A stretch of 64,000 nt of DNA from Bacteroidota bacterium (GTDB lineage Bacteria; Bacteroidota; Bacteroidia; B-17B0; Aurantibacillaceae): contig JADJSH010000037.1 of assembly GCA_016711805.1 (NCBI GenBank), positions 62,001 through 126,000 on the forward strand, read 5' to 3'. Under the pieces are notes generated by a model that did not search any database, was not told where the DNA came from, and was given only the letters and a program-made list of their open reading frames with translations. Below, piece after piece: positions 1 to 8,657 of the stretch (its first letter is position 1; the number at the start of each line of letters is the position of its first letter). The position numbers and the translations under genes are program-made.

Positions 1-1
1 T

Positions 2-1123
2 TTAAATAAAGCATTAACTATTTCGCAAGAATTAAAAATCACTTCTATCCAATCAGAAGTGCATGAGCTACTAGCGAAAGCCTTTGAGAAATCAAGTGAT
101 TTGGCACAAGCGCTATTTCACTTTAAAACATATAATCAATTAAGACAAGAGATTTTAAGTAACGATAAAGTAAACACACTTAAAAATCAGCAAATTGCTT
201 TTTCGGTTGAGTCTGCTGAAAAAGAAGCAGAAATACACCGTTTAAAACATGTAGAGCTCAAAAACGCATTTGATCAAATAGCCCATCAACACCATCAATT
301 AGAAGAAAAGAGTAAAGAAATAACAGATAGTATTACGTATGCCAAACGCATACAAGATGCTTACCTACCTGAAAAAGATTTACTGACAAAGATTTTCCCT
401 CAAGCCTTTTTATTATTTAAACCAAAAGATATTGTAAGTGGTGATTTTTATTGGTACAGTCAATTAAGAACGCCTACTCCATCTCGTATTTTTGCAGCAG
501 CTGATTGCACTGGACATGGTGTGCCTGGCGCCATTATGAGTGTGATTTGCAACAATGCCTTAAACGAAGTTGTAAATAATAAACACATTCATCAACCTGA
601 TTTAATTTTAAATGAAGTACGTAACATGGTAACAGCTTCGTTTAAAAAACAAGGAGAGTCGTCGCAAAAAGATGGAATGGATATTGCCCTAGTACGTTTA
701 ATTGAAACAGATGGCAAAACAATTTTACAATTTGCTGGTGCTAATAACCCGTTATGGATTATCAGAAAAGGACAACCATCTTCTTCATCAGAAAATATAG
801 TAGCAACAAGCACACATTACCTCATTGAAATTAAAGCCGACAAGCAACCCATTGGAAATTACGAAAAAATGAATCCATTTACCTTACACGAAATGGATTT
901 ACAAAGTGGTGATACCATTTATTCATTCTCTGATGGATATGCTGATCAGTTTGGCGGAACCTTTGGAAAAAAAATGAAATACAAACCTCTAAAGGATTTA
1001 CTACTTTCTATTCAGGATAAAGAGATGAGTGAACAAAACACCATTTTGTATAACGCTTACAACGACTGGAAAAGAAGTTTTGAGCAAATTGACGATGTGT
1101 GTATGATTGGTGTAAGGGTTTAA
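2..1123 (+). CDS. SpoIIE-type PP2C serine phosphatase, 5' partial
   Basis: The reading frame is already open at the first base, so the gene begins outside the window; a GTG at 59 is only an internal codon. The visible part starts with TPR-like helices, passes through a charged coiled coil (about bases 150-340), and ends in a SpoIIE/PP2C phosphatase domain. Metal-site motifs are visible: GDFYW (near 440), ADCTGHGVPGA (near 500-530), KDGMD (near 670), SDGYADQFGG (near 930-960) and QIDDV (near 1087). The family links TPR and coiled-coil sensory parts to protein-serine dephosphorylation in partner-switching or stress signalling. The linker motif KEITDSI is shared with the phosphatase at 61-63 kb, so the two are paralogues. 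It ends in a 4-base convergent overlap with the next gene. Confidence 0.9.
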   Translation, partial: LNKALTISQELKITSIQSEVHELLAKAFEKSSDLAQALFHFKTYNQLRQEILSNDKVNTLKNQQIAFSVESAEKEAEIHRLKHVELKNAFDQIAHQHHQLEEKSKEITDSITYAKRIQDAYLPEKDLLTKIFPQAFLLFKPKDIVSGDFYWYSQLRTPTPSRIFAAADCTGHGVPGAIMSVICNNALNEVVNNKHIHQPDLILNEVRNMVTASFKKQGESSQKDGMDIALVRLIETDGKTILQFAGANNPLWIIRKGQPSSSSENIVATSTHYLIEIKADKQPIGNYEKMNPFTLHEMDLQSGDTIYSFSDGYADQFGGTFGKKMKYKPLKDLLLSIQDKEMSEQNTILYNAYNDWKRSFEQIDDVCMIGVRV

Positions 1124-1665
1124 TTCAAAGACGGATCAAAAGAATAATCGCTAAAAACTTTGTAGCTAGGATTGATTTTTATCAGTTCTTCGCCCCACAA
1201 TTCCTGTGGTGCAATTCTTAATAAATTAACATATTGAGTATTTTTTGTAAACCATATATCATTCTCAATCTCCTGTTCTAATTGGCCTTCACTCCAGCCA
1301 CTATAGCCAATATAAAACCTTATTTGACTGGAATTAACTTCGCCATTTTCTATCAGCTGCGACAACTCAAAAAAGTTGCCTCCCCAGTATATATCATCCA
1401 CAATATGCTGACTATCACTAAGTTTTTTACCCAAAGTATGTGTGTAAAACAATTGGTTGGGAGACATTGGACCACCTTCAAACAAAGGGAAATTCCCATT
1501 TTTAAGATGAGGAAAAATATCTCTTAAAACCATTCCGTGAGATTTATTAATAATAAATCCCAAACTTCCTATATGATTATGCTCACATAAATAGATGACA
1601 GAACGCTTAAAATGCCCATCTTGAAAAAATGGTTTAGCAATTAATATATCTCCTGCTTTTATCAA
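1120..1665 (-). CDS. YqgE/AlgH family protein
   Basis: A 181-residue protein typical of the UPF0301 (YqgE/AlgH) family. It starts with GDILIAKPFF near residues 5-14, continues with HFKRSVIYLCEHN and GSLGFIINK, and has the family's GGP turn in the middle. Length and motif order match full-length members. The molecular role of the family is not established; AlgH has been linked to transcriptional control in Pseudomonas. No signal peptide or membrane segment is visible, so it is likely cytoplasmic. It is divergent from pdxH across only about 35 bases and ends tail-to-tail with the phosphatase gene. Confidence 0.9.
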   Translation of the reverse strand: MIKAGDILIAKPFFQDGHFKRSVIYLCEHNHIGSLGFIINKSHGMVLRDIFPHLKNGNFPLFEGGPMSPNQLFYTHTLGKKLSDSQHIVDDIYWGGNFFELSQLIENGEVNSSQIRFYIGYSGWSEGQLEQEIENDIWFTKNTQYVNLLRIAPQELWGEELIKINPSYKVFSDYSFDPSLN

Positions 1666-1677
1666 GAATAACTTATA

Positions 1678-1685
1678 TATATTTG
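1678..1685 (+). promoter_or_regulatory. -7 box of the pdxH promoter
   Basis: TATATTTG matches the Bacteroidetes -7 consensus TAnnTTTG and lies 16 bases before the pdxH ATG, which gives a leader of about 9 bases. No clear -33 TTG is visible, because that stretch lies within the yqgE coding end. Confidence 0.4.
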
Positions 1686-1700
1686 TGTAAAATTACTAAA

Positions 1701-2354
1701 ATGAGTCACGTAAACCAACATATTTCTCAGTTAAGAGAAGATTTCATGAAAGGCGAATTATCTGAAACTAATTTAAACAAAACGCCCGATGTACAATTTG
1801 AACAATGGATGCAAGATGCTATTGATGCCAAAGTAAATGAAGTAGCTGCTTGTAATTTAGCAACCGTTGATAAAAACAATAAACCATCGGCACGTATTAT
1901 TTATTTACGCGAATTCTCCGATAACGAATTTTATTTTTACACCAATTACGATTCTCGTAAGGCGGCAGAAATAGCCAACAACCCAAATGTATGCTTAACT
2001 TTTTTTTGGCCAGAGCTTGAAAGACAAGTTCGTATTGAAGGTGTGATTTCTAAAAAAGCAGAAGCTGAAAAAAGCGATGCATATTTTAATGCTCGTCCAC
2101 AAGACTCTAAAATAGGTGCTTGGAGCTCGCCACAAAGTAAAGTATTAAAAGGGCGTGAAGAATTAAATAGTTATATTGAAAATAATAAAGCCAAATATAA
2201 AGATCAAGAAATTCCTCGCCCTGATTTTTGGGGCGGCTACATCATCACAGCTAATTACTACGAATTTTGGCAAGGACGTAAAAATCGTTTACATGATCGC
2301 ATTGCGTTTACTGCTGAGGGTGGGAATTGGAAGATCGAGAGATTAGCACCATAA
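1701..2354 (+). CDS. pdxH: Pyridoxamine 5'-phosphate oxidase
   Basis: Predicted FMN-dependent pyridoxine/pyridoxamine 5'-phosphate oxidase, the last step of pyridoxal 5'-phosphate synthesis and salvage in the cytoplasm. The protein has 217 residues from the ATG at 1701, the usual family length. Seen: the N-terminal MSHVNQHISQLREDF; the FMN and substrate strand with SARIIYLREF, FYTNYDSRKA and RQVRIEG; the ARPQDSKIGAWSSPQS segment; and the C-terminal EFWQGRKNRLHDR active-site motif. An in-frame TTG at 1683 overlaps the -7 box, so the ATG is the better start. It appears to be monocistronic. Confidence 0.95.
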   Translation: MSHVNQHISQLREDFMKGELSETNLNKTPDVQFEQWMQDAIDAKVNEVAACNLATVDKNNKPSARIIYLREFSDNEFYFYTNYDSRKAAEIANNPNVCLTFFWPELERQVRIEGVISKKAEAEKSDAYFNARPQDSKIGAWSSPQSKVLKGREELNSYIENNKAKYKDQEIPRPDFWGGYIITANYYEFWQGRKNRLHDRIAFTAEGGNWKIERLAP

Positions 2355-2355
2355 A

Positions 2356-2459
2356 CAGTTGTTAGTTGTTAGTTGTTAGTTATTGGTTATTAGTTTTTTG
2401 ATAATTGATATACTATAAACTTGAACTTTATTAGATTTAACTCAAAAAACCAACAACTG
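2356..2459. repeat. Heptamer tandem repeat with inverted end copies
   Basis: Just after the pdxH stop there are about three copies of the 7-mer GTTAGTT (2358-2380). The 8-mer CAGTTGTT at 2356-2363 recurs inverted as AACAACTG at 2452-2459, next to the downstream start codon. The arms are too far apart to be an obvious terminator. The role is unknown. Confidence 0.4.
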
Positions 2460-2479
2460 ATTTCAAACTCATAATTTAT

Positions 2480-3523
2480 ATGAACAAACAAGAAAAAATA
2501 AAAAACTTTGACCCTAACAGCGTTGGCGATGTTAACGCAAATATGTTTGGTTTACCATTCACTACACAGGAATCTGAAACGGTATTAATACCTGTGCCTT
2601 GGGAAGTAACCGTAAGTTACGGTGGTGGAACTATTGACGGGCCACAACAAATATTTGATGCTTCTTTTCAAGTAGATCTTTACGACCCAATAGTAAAAGA
2701 CGCATGGAAAATGGGCATTGCCATGGATGATTTTAGTGAAGACTTAAGAGAGAAAAGCGAAATCTATCGCCCTGTTGCTGAAATTATTATTGACAGACAA
2801 TGTAACGGAGAACCGTCTTCGGAGATTGATGAAATAAAAGACGTAAACAAAGTATGCGAAGAAATGAACGCATGGGTAAAACAACGTGCTTTACATTTTT
2901 TAAAACAAAAGAAAAGTGTTGGTTTAATTGGTGGCGATCACTCTACTCCATTAGGTATGATTGATGCTTTAGGAGAACACTTTGGAGAGTTTGCTATTTT
3001 ACAAATTGATGCGCACGCTGATTTACGTGTGGCTTACGAAGGCTTTGAATACTCTCATGCGTCTATTATGTATAATGCCTTAAAAAGACATAGCGTACAA
3101 AAATTAGTACAAGTTGGTATTAGAGATTATTGCCAAGCAGAGTTAGAGATTATTAATAACTCAAACGGACGCGTAAAAACATTTTTTGACAGAGACATTA
3201 AACAACAACAATACAAAGGCAAAAGCTGGGATACCATTTGCCAAGAAATAGTCGCAGAGTTACCACAAAACATTTATTTAAGTTTTGATATTGATGGCTT
3301 AGACCCAAAATTATGCCCAGGTACTGGAACACCCGTAGCGGGTGGTTTTGAAACCGACCAAGTATTGTACTTATTAGAACAAGTAGTAGCATCAGGCAAA
3401 ACCATTATTGCCTTTGACATTAACGAAGTTGGTGGCGAAGATGAATGGAATGCAAATGTAGCTTCTCGTTTATTATACCGCATAGCTAATTTAGCAGCAC
3501 ATAGCCAAGGGAAGAAGGCTTAA
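2480..3523 (+). CDS. Agmatinase/arginase-family ureohydrolase
   Basis: A 347-residue member of the Mn-dependent ureohydrolase superfamily (agmatinase, arginase, formimidoylglutamase). The metal ligands are all present: GGDHS (His154), DAHAD (Asp177, His179, Asp181) and SFDIDGLDP (Asp270, Asp272). It has a longer N-terminal part than E. coli SpeB, as is common in Bacteroidetes homologues. The likely reaction is hydrolysis of a guanidino compound such as agmatine to an amine and urea. Substrate cannot be decided from sequence, and no arginine decarboxylase or histidine-degradation gene lies nearby in the window. It is followed by a strong bidirectional terminator. Confidence 0.88.
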   Translation: MNKQEKIKNFDPNSVGDVNANMFGLPFTTQESETVLIPVPWEVTVSYGGGTIDGPQQIFDASFQVDLYDPIVKDAWKMGIAMDDFSEDLREKSEIYRPVAEIIIDRQCNGEPSSEIDEIKDVNKVCEEMNAWVKQRALHFLKQKKSVGLIGGDHSTPLGMIDALGEHFGEFAILQIDAHADLRVAYEGFEYSHASIMYNALKRHSVQKLVQVGIRDYCQAELEIINNSNGRVKTFFDRDIKQQQYKGKSWDTICQEIVAELPQNIYLSFDIDGLDPKLCPGTGTPVAGGFETDQVLYLLEQVVASGKTIIAFDINEVGGEDEWNANVASRLLYRIANLAAHSQGKKA

Positions 3524-3542
3524 TCATAAATAAATAGTTTGG

Positions 3543-3570
3543 AAAGGCTGAGAGAAATCTCGGCCTTTTT
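3543..3570. terminator. Bidirectional rho-independent terminator
   Basis: AAAGGCTGAGA, a GAAA tetraloop, then TCTCGGCCTTTTT form a stem of about 11 bp with one wobble pair and a T-tract. It lies between two convergent genes and overlaps the stop codon of the minus-strand hydrolase. Confidence 0.85.
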
Positions 3571-4249
3571 AATTGAATCTAGTTACTAATTCAGCTAACA
3601 ATTTTGAATCAACGGTTTCAATAGGATGTTTGGTATTTGGCAGCATATACATGGCGCCATTTTTTAATTGCTTGTAAACAGCAGTAGTTTCTTCTAAAGA
3701 AACCATGTTATCTTTATCAGCTAGTCCAATCAGTACTTTGTTTTCAACGGCAGCAAAATCACTTAAGGGTAAAGTATTTTTGTTTCCAAGGCTCAACATC
3801 ATTTCTGCTGTTTTTTGCAAGAGGAGTTCCCAATCTTGTCCGTGGCGTTTTTGCAAAGCTTCGGCAAACTTCGGTACTTTTTCGAGAATGGTTTTAGAGT
3901 CGAGCATTTTAGTTTCTTTAGCGGAAATTTCAGGACTCCATTCAAATTTAGTTCCAAGGGTAATAATGTTTCCTAAAAGCGTTGGTTGTTGGTGCGCTAA
4001 ATATAAAGCTACATAACCACCCATGCTATAACCAAACACGGTGGGTTGCTGTAAATTGTTTTCTTTAATAAATTGTTCTAACTCCAAGGCAAATTGCTCA
4101 ATACCAAAATGAGTTTGGAAAGGTGTTTGTCCGTGGCCGCTAAAACTTAAGGTATAAACTGTATAACCGTTTTGTTTTAATTCAATAGCTAATGGTTCTA
4201 ATTGATCTTTAGCGCCAATGGCTCCATGAAGTAAGATGATGTTTTTCAT
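3569..4249 (-). CDS. Alpha/beta hydrolase
   Basis: A 226-residue alpha/beta-hydrolase fold protein. Seen: the oxyanion-loop segment LLHGAIG near residues 6-12, nucleophile elbow GYSMGG with Ser75, a probable catalytic acid in LADKD (Asp178 or Asp180) and the catalytic His208 in TKHPIE. No signal peptide is present, so it is predicted cytoplasmic. Substrate is unknown; the family covers esterases, MenH-like lyases and lactonases, and no men genes are nearby. It stands alone, convergent with the ureohydrolase gene and separated from the downstream secreted-protein gene by a terminator. Confidence 0.88.
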   Translation of the reverse strand: MKNIILLHGAIGAKDQLEPLAIELKQNGYTVYTLSFSGHGQTPFQTHFGIEQFALELEQFIKENNLQQPTVFGYSMGGYVALYLAHQQPTLLGNIITLGTKFEWSPEISAKETKMLDSKTILEKVPKFAEALQKRHGQDWELLLQKTAEMMLSLGNKNTLPLSDFAAVENKVLIGLADKDNMVSLEETTAVYKQLKNGAMYMLPNTKHPIETVDSKLLAELVTRFN

Positions 4250-4271
4250 AAATTAAAAATAACAAAAAAAA

Positions 4272-4292
4272 GGGATAGCATAAAACTATCCC
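4272..4292 (-). terminator. Rho-independent terminator of the T9SS type A gene
   Basis: Read on the minus strand, a perfect 7-bp stem (GGGATAG / CTATCCC) with a 7-base loop is followed by a run of eight T residues, about 28 bases after the stop codon at 4320. Confidence 0.8.
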
Positions 4293-4319
4293 AATTTCTA
4301 TAAAAATTAATTTCAATTT

Positions 4320-7300
4320 TTATTTAGTCACTACAACTTTTACTTTTGAAGTTTTACCAATTACATAATACATGCCTTGTGATAAACCAGATACATTAAT
4401 TTGCTGAGCATCTTCTTTTAATTCAATCGTTTCAACGATTTGCCCAATAGCATTCACAATCGTGTATGTTCCTTTTGTTGGAATTAAAATGGTGAAGTCT
4501 CCGTTGTTTGGATTTGGATAAATATTTATATCAGTGTTGACTTCGATAGCCTCAGTCAACGAAGTACACGAACTTACCATGACAGTTTTAGAAGCAACTG
4601 CCGAACAACTATTTACATCTGTGTAATTATAAGTTACAGTAAATGTTCCAGCACCAGAAACAGATGGATTAAAACTTGCGCCACTTACACCAGCGCCTGA
4701 GTAAGTGCCTCCTGACGGTGTTCCCGCAAGTGCTACTGAAGCATTAGCAACACATAAAGGACTTGTAATATTTGCCAACGTCACAACAGGTAAAGCGTTA
4801 ACTGTAACCGTTACTACTTTTACAGCTGTGGTTGCACATCCAACTAAATTTCCAGATACTGTATAAACTGTAGTGCTTGTTGGACTAACAGTAATACTAG
4901 ATGAGTTAGAACTTGTATTCCAAGTATAGGTATTAACGCCACTTGCCATGATGGTTGCAGATGAACCAATACAAATACTAGTTGAGTTAGCGGCAATAGA
5001 TGGAGCACTTCCAACAGTTACCGATGCAGTTGCTGTTTTTACACAGCCTGCAGCTGAAGTTCCAGTAACAGTGTAGTTTGTATTAACCGTTGGGTTCACA
5101 GCTAAATTAGCATTAGTAGAACCTGTGTTCCAACTATAGGTTGAAGCACCACTTGCCGCTAATGTACCTGTTGAACCAGAACAAATAGTGGTTGATGAAA
5201 CCGATGTATTAGGCAAGGCATTAACCGTTACTGTAACTGTTTTAGTATTTGTACATCCAGTTGTTGTTCCTGTTACGGTATAAACTGTAGTTGATGTTGG
5301 AGTAACTGATATCGAAGCTGTTGTAGCTCCAGTATTCCAACTATAAGATGCAGCGCCACTAGCCGTTACATTAACTGCATTGCCAGCACAAACAGATACA
5401 GAATTTGCTGCAACAGTTGGCGAAGCGCTTACAGAAACACTCACTGTTTTTGTGTTGGTGCATCCGCCCGATGCACCAATGACTGTATAAGTTGTATTAG
5501 ATGTTGGAGCAACAGAAATAGAAGAAGTAGTTGCACCAGTATTCCAACTATATGTTGTAGCACCACTAGCCGTTAAATTAACGGAGTTACCTGCACAAGC
5601 TGTTTGATTTGAAACCGCAACCGTTGGTGAAGGGTTAACTGTAATGTTTATAGAATACATTTTATAACATCCTAACTTTTGTGCATTTACCGAATACGTT
5701 GTACTAGTAGTTGGAGCAACGCTAATAGTTCCTGTAGAGTTAGATGTACCTGTGCTCCATGAATACGTTTGAGCGCCTATTGCAGTAAGAATAGTGCTAA
5801 CACCAGGACAAATACTAGGAGATGAAGCCGTGAGAGTTACTGAAGGCAAAGCCACTACACTAATGTTTACAGTTCTTGTACCTATACAAGTACCATTTGA
5901 ACCACTTACTGTATACTGCGTTGTAACAGAAGGTGTAACTGCAATAGACTGCGTAGTTGCTCCAGTGTTCCAAGTAAACGATGTAATACCAGCACCTCCA
6001 CCTGTTAATGTAACAACAGTTCCCTCGCAAACATTTGCAGAACTTGCTCCTAAACTTACAGTTGGAGAAGGTATCATATTGATGCTATATTGAATAACTG
6101 GACTAGCCGCACAAGCATTAGCGCCTTCTGCCCAGATAGAAGTTGTCGTTGTAATTGGCGATGTAGTAAACGTATTCCCAACACCTAAAGATGTTCCGCC
6201 ACCAGCAACATTAAACCAATTAAATGTAATACCGGTAGCCGCTGTAGCAGATAAAACCTTAGTTCCATTTTGACAAACACTTACTAATGTACTAGAACTT
6301 GCAGTTGTAATTGGAGGAACTGCGCATGCAGCATATTTTGCAACAAAAGCATCAGCCACACCTGCTCCAATTAAATTGGTAGTACCAGTTCCTTCATTAA
6401 AATCAACCGTACTATTAAATGAACCACAAATATAATAAGTGCCAGCTGCAGGAGACGATATACTATAACAAACGTCGCTTCCTGTGCTACCATATACTTG
6501 TGCTTCATTGGTAAAATTTCCATTAGCATCTAATTTGCAAACATACACATCGTTTGTGCCTGCGCTATATTTTGTATAAGATGCAGCAGTAGGATCAAAA
6601 TCAGCTGCACCGGTAAAATAACCTGTAAAAAATAAATTGTTTGAAGCATCAAGGGCTAGGCTTAAGCCATAAGCATTTGATGTACCTGATGCAATTTGTT
6701 TGGCCCAAACAAAACCGCCCGCCGAAGTTACCTTAGTAACAAATACATCAGCTTCCGATAAACTTGTTGTAGCCATAGTATATGTTGGAGCAACACCTGC
6801 ATCAAAATCAACAACCCCTTTAAATTCACCAACCGCATAAACGTTTCCTACTGCATCAATTTCAATATCACGAACGCCACAATAACCGGCTCCTGGAGCA
6901 CCTCTTAAAGGAATAGCCCAAGTTTTCACTAAGCTATTAGTTAGTTTAGCAATAAATCCTGTATCATATACTCCAGAGGCACCAATCGCTAATTGCCCAA
7001 CACCACTCCATGCATAACCACATATGTAAACATTACCAGTTGCATCTAATTTCAAAGAATATGTGTAATCTGGACCTGAACCTCCATAATTTTGTGAAGT
7101 GATGTAGTTACCATTATTATCCAATTTAACAACAATACCATCTTGGCCATTAATACCCAAATTACTAACCCCTGCTCCTGGATCCATATCAATTAACAAG
7201 TATTGCGGAGAAACCGTCATGGCATTGCAATAGCCATTTATGAATACATTATTGGATCCATCCAAATCAATTGACAAACCGTAATCATTATAAATGCCAC

Positions 7301-7784
7301 CTATTTGTTTTGCCCAAACAAAAACACCTCCTGCAGTTAGTTTACAAACAAAAAGATCAGACTCTGTAGCTGCAGTTGTAGTCATTGTATAAGTTGTAGC
7401 ACCTGGATCAAAATCAATGGTTCCTGCAAAACCACCCGTTATATATAAACTTCCGGAAGCGTCTGCAACTATATTTTTTATATTACATGCTCCGGTTCCT
7501 AAAAAACCCTTTACCCATGCAAAGGTGCCATTAGCTCCCAATTTTTGAATATAGCCATTAATAGAAGTGCTTCCAGATGTCAAAGCATTAACACCGGCCC
7601 CTGATTGAAAATCTACCGTACCAGTAAAATACCCAACATTAAAAACGCTACCAGAAGCGTCTGACATTACCTTATTTGCAACAGTGGTAATTGATGTAGT
7701 CCCCATACTATTAGCCCACTGTAAGGCTTGTGAATTGGCATGCATTGAAATGCCTAAAATAAAAAGTAAAAATAAATGTTTCAT
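4320..7784 (-). CDS. Secreted T9SS type A cargo protein with propeller-like and Ig-like repeats
   Basis: A 1154-residue predicted surface or secreted protein. It has an N-terminal signal peptide (MKHLFLLFILGISMHANSQ), then about 450 residues of SBBP-like repeats (recurring 'VYAVGEFKGVVDFDAG'-type blades), then about eight Ig-like repeats of about 69-70 residues (SYSWNTGATT..I.V.PT..TTYTV). It ends in a Por_Secre_tail type A sorting domain (IYPNPNNGDF near residue 1090, ending VKVVVTK). Such proteins cross the outer membrane through T9SS and are anchored or released. Its upstream region carries two 21-bp-spaced repeats matching those in front of the adjacent LytS/LytTR genes, so it is a likely target of that system. 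Confidence 0.93.
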   Translation of the reverse strand: MKHLFLLFILGISMHANSQALQWANSMGTTSITTVANKVMSDASGSVFNVGYFTGTVDFQSGAGVNALTSGSTSINGYIQKLGANGTFAWVKGFLGTGACNIKNIVADASGSLYITGGFAGTIDFDPGATTYTMTTTAATESDLFVCKLTAGGVFVWAKQIGGIYNDYGLSIDLDGSNNVFINGYCNAMTVSPQYLLIDMDPGAGVSNLGINGQDGIVVKLDNNGNYITSQNYGGSGPDYTYSLKLDATGNVYICGYAWSGVGQLAIGASGVYDTGFIAKLTNSLVKTWAIPLRGAPGAGYCGVRDIEIDAVGNVYAVGEFKGVVDFDAGVAPTYTMATTSLSEADVFVTKVTSAGGFVWAKQIASGTSNAYGLSLALDASNNLFFTGYFTGAADFDPTAASYTKYSAGTNDVYVCKLDANGNFTNEAQVYGSTGSDVCYSISSPAAGTYYICGSFNSTVDFNEGTGTTNLIGAGVADAFVAKYAACAVPPITTASSSTLVSVCQNGTKVLSATAATGITFNWFNVAGGGTSLGVGNTFTTSPITTTTSIWAEGANACAASPVIQYSINMIPSPTVSLGASSANVCEGTVVTLTGGGAGITSFTWNTGATTQSIAVTPSVTTQYTVSGSNGTCIGTRTVNISVVALPSVTLTASSPSICPGVSTILTAIGAQTYSWSTGTSNSTGTISVAPTTSTTYSVNAQKLGCYKMYSINITVNPSPTVAVSNQTACAGNSVNLTASGATTYSWNTGATTSSISVAPTSNTTYTVIGASGGCTNTKTVSVSVSASPTVAANSVSVCAGNAVNVTASGAASYSWNTGATTASISVTPTSTTVYTVTGTTTGCTNTKTVTVTVNALPNTSVSSTTICSGSTGTLAASGASTYSWNTGSTNANLAVNPTVNTNYTVTGTSAAGCVKTATASVTVGSAPSIAANSTSICIGSSATIMASGVNTYTWNTSSNSSSITVSPTSTTVYTVSGNLVGCATTAVKVVTVTVNALPVVTLANITSPLCVANASVALAGTPSGGTYSGAGVSGASFNPSVSGAGTFTVTYNYTDVNSCSAVASKTVMVSSCTSLTEAIEVNTDINIYPNPNNGDFTILIPTKGTYTIVNAIGQIVETIELKEDAQQINVSGLSQGMYYVIGKTSKVKVVVTK
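4850..5640 (-). repeat. In-gene 207-bp repeat array (Ig-like units)
   Basis: Corresponding 'TTCCAAC' words fall at 4918, 5128, 5335 and 5542, giving steps of 210, 207 and 207 bases. These encode successive 69-70-residue Ig-like modules in the same frame. Confidence 0.75.
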
Positions 7785-7866
7785 AAGATATAATTTTATA
7801 TCCTCGAAATTATAGAGAAATCAGTCAATGAAGAGTATTCGATTTACTAGCGTTAAGCTTTTCTTT

Positions 7867-7896
7867 ATAAGTGTAGCTTAAAAAGTAATAAGTGTA
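7867..7896 (-). promoter_or_regulatory. Candidate LytTR operator upstream of the T9SS type A gene
   Basis: Two perfect copies of ATAAGTGTA at 7867-7875 and 7888-7896 start exactly 21 bases apart, about 83 bases before the cargo gene's start codon. LytTR regulators typically bind 9-bp direct repeats two helical turns apart. The same word with the same period stands before the kinase gene. The cargo promoter shows only a one-mismatch -7 box (TAATTTCG) and no -33 TTG, as expected for an activator-dependent promoter. Confidence 0.65.
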
Positions 7897-7901
7897 AAAA
7901 G

Positions 7902-8657
7902 TTATAGTTTACCTAATATATCTAACACTTGCTCTTTTTTACGAGCAGAAACAGGCACTGAATGGTTTTCTTCCATAATCAATTGACCACCATCGGCTTT
8001 GTCAAACTTAGAAATCTTTGAAGTATTAATGAGATAGGAATGATGAGTGCGCAAAAAACTAAAATCAGAAAATAAATCTTCATACTCTTTCAATAATTTA
8101 CTCACCATTATTTTTTTGGAGTTCATTAAATGAAAAACAGTATAAGAACCGTCGGCTTGGCAATAAATAATATCATTGACTTTTATATAATGAATAACGT
8201 TACCATCATTCAAAGCAATTTTACGATCTTGTATTTTTAAGCTATTGATATTTTGTAAACTTTCTTCTAATAATTTTACTTGCTGTTCCAAATCTCTGTT
8301 TTTTTTCTGAGAAATAGCTTTATTGATGCTCAACACCAAATCCATAGGATCAATAGGCTTTAATAAAAAATCGATAGCACTAAACTTAAATGCATTAACG
8401 GCATACTTATTATGCGCTGTAATAAAAATTAATTGAAAGTTATAACTCCCTAATTTTTGAACTAAATCAAAGCCAGTACCATCATCCATTTCCACATCTA
8501 AAAAAACAACTTCAGGTTTAACATCATCTATAGCTTTTAATCCGGCTGCCACACCATCCGCTTCTTTAATTTCAGTTATTTGAGGACATAGTTTTTTTAA
8601 TAAGCTTACAAGGCCTTCTCTTATGGATGAGTCGTTATCTATAATTAAAACTTTCAC
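7902..8657 (-). CDS. LytTR-family response regulator
   Basis: A 251-residue cytoplasmic response regulator. The receiver domain spans residues 1-118 with acidic pocket IDND, phospho-acceptor Asp54 in VFLDVE, Thr80 and Lys100 (LLKPID). A coiled linker near 120-140 leads to a LytTR DNA-binding domain (about 145-250) with YCQADGSYT, LRTHHSYLIN and VPVSARKK. It overlaps the upstream kinase gene by 4 bases, so the two form a translationally coupled pair. Direct repeats before the kinase gene and before the downstream secreted-protein gene are plausible binding sites, which would make the system autoregulated. Confidence 0.95.
   Translation of the reverse strand: MKVLIIDNDSSIREGLVSLLKKLCPQITEIKEADGVAAGLKAIDDVKPEVVFLDVEMDDGTGFDLVQKLGSYNFQLIFITAHNKYAVNAFKFSAIDFLLKPIDPMDLVLSINKAISQKKNRDLEQQVKLLEESLQNINSLKIQDRKIALNDGNVIHYIKVNDIIYCQADGSYTVFHLMNSKKIMVSKLLKEYEDLFSDFSFLRTHHSYLINTSKISKFDKADGGQLIMEENHSVPVSARKKEQVLDILGKL

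Noticed and set aside
7846..7854. A third LytTR-like repeat 21 bases beyond the pair at the cargo gene
   Set aside because: ACTAGCGTT matches only five of nine positions.
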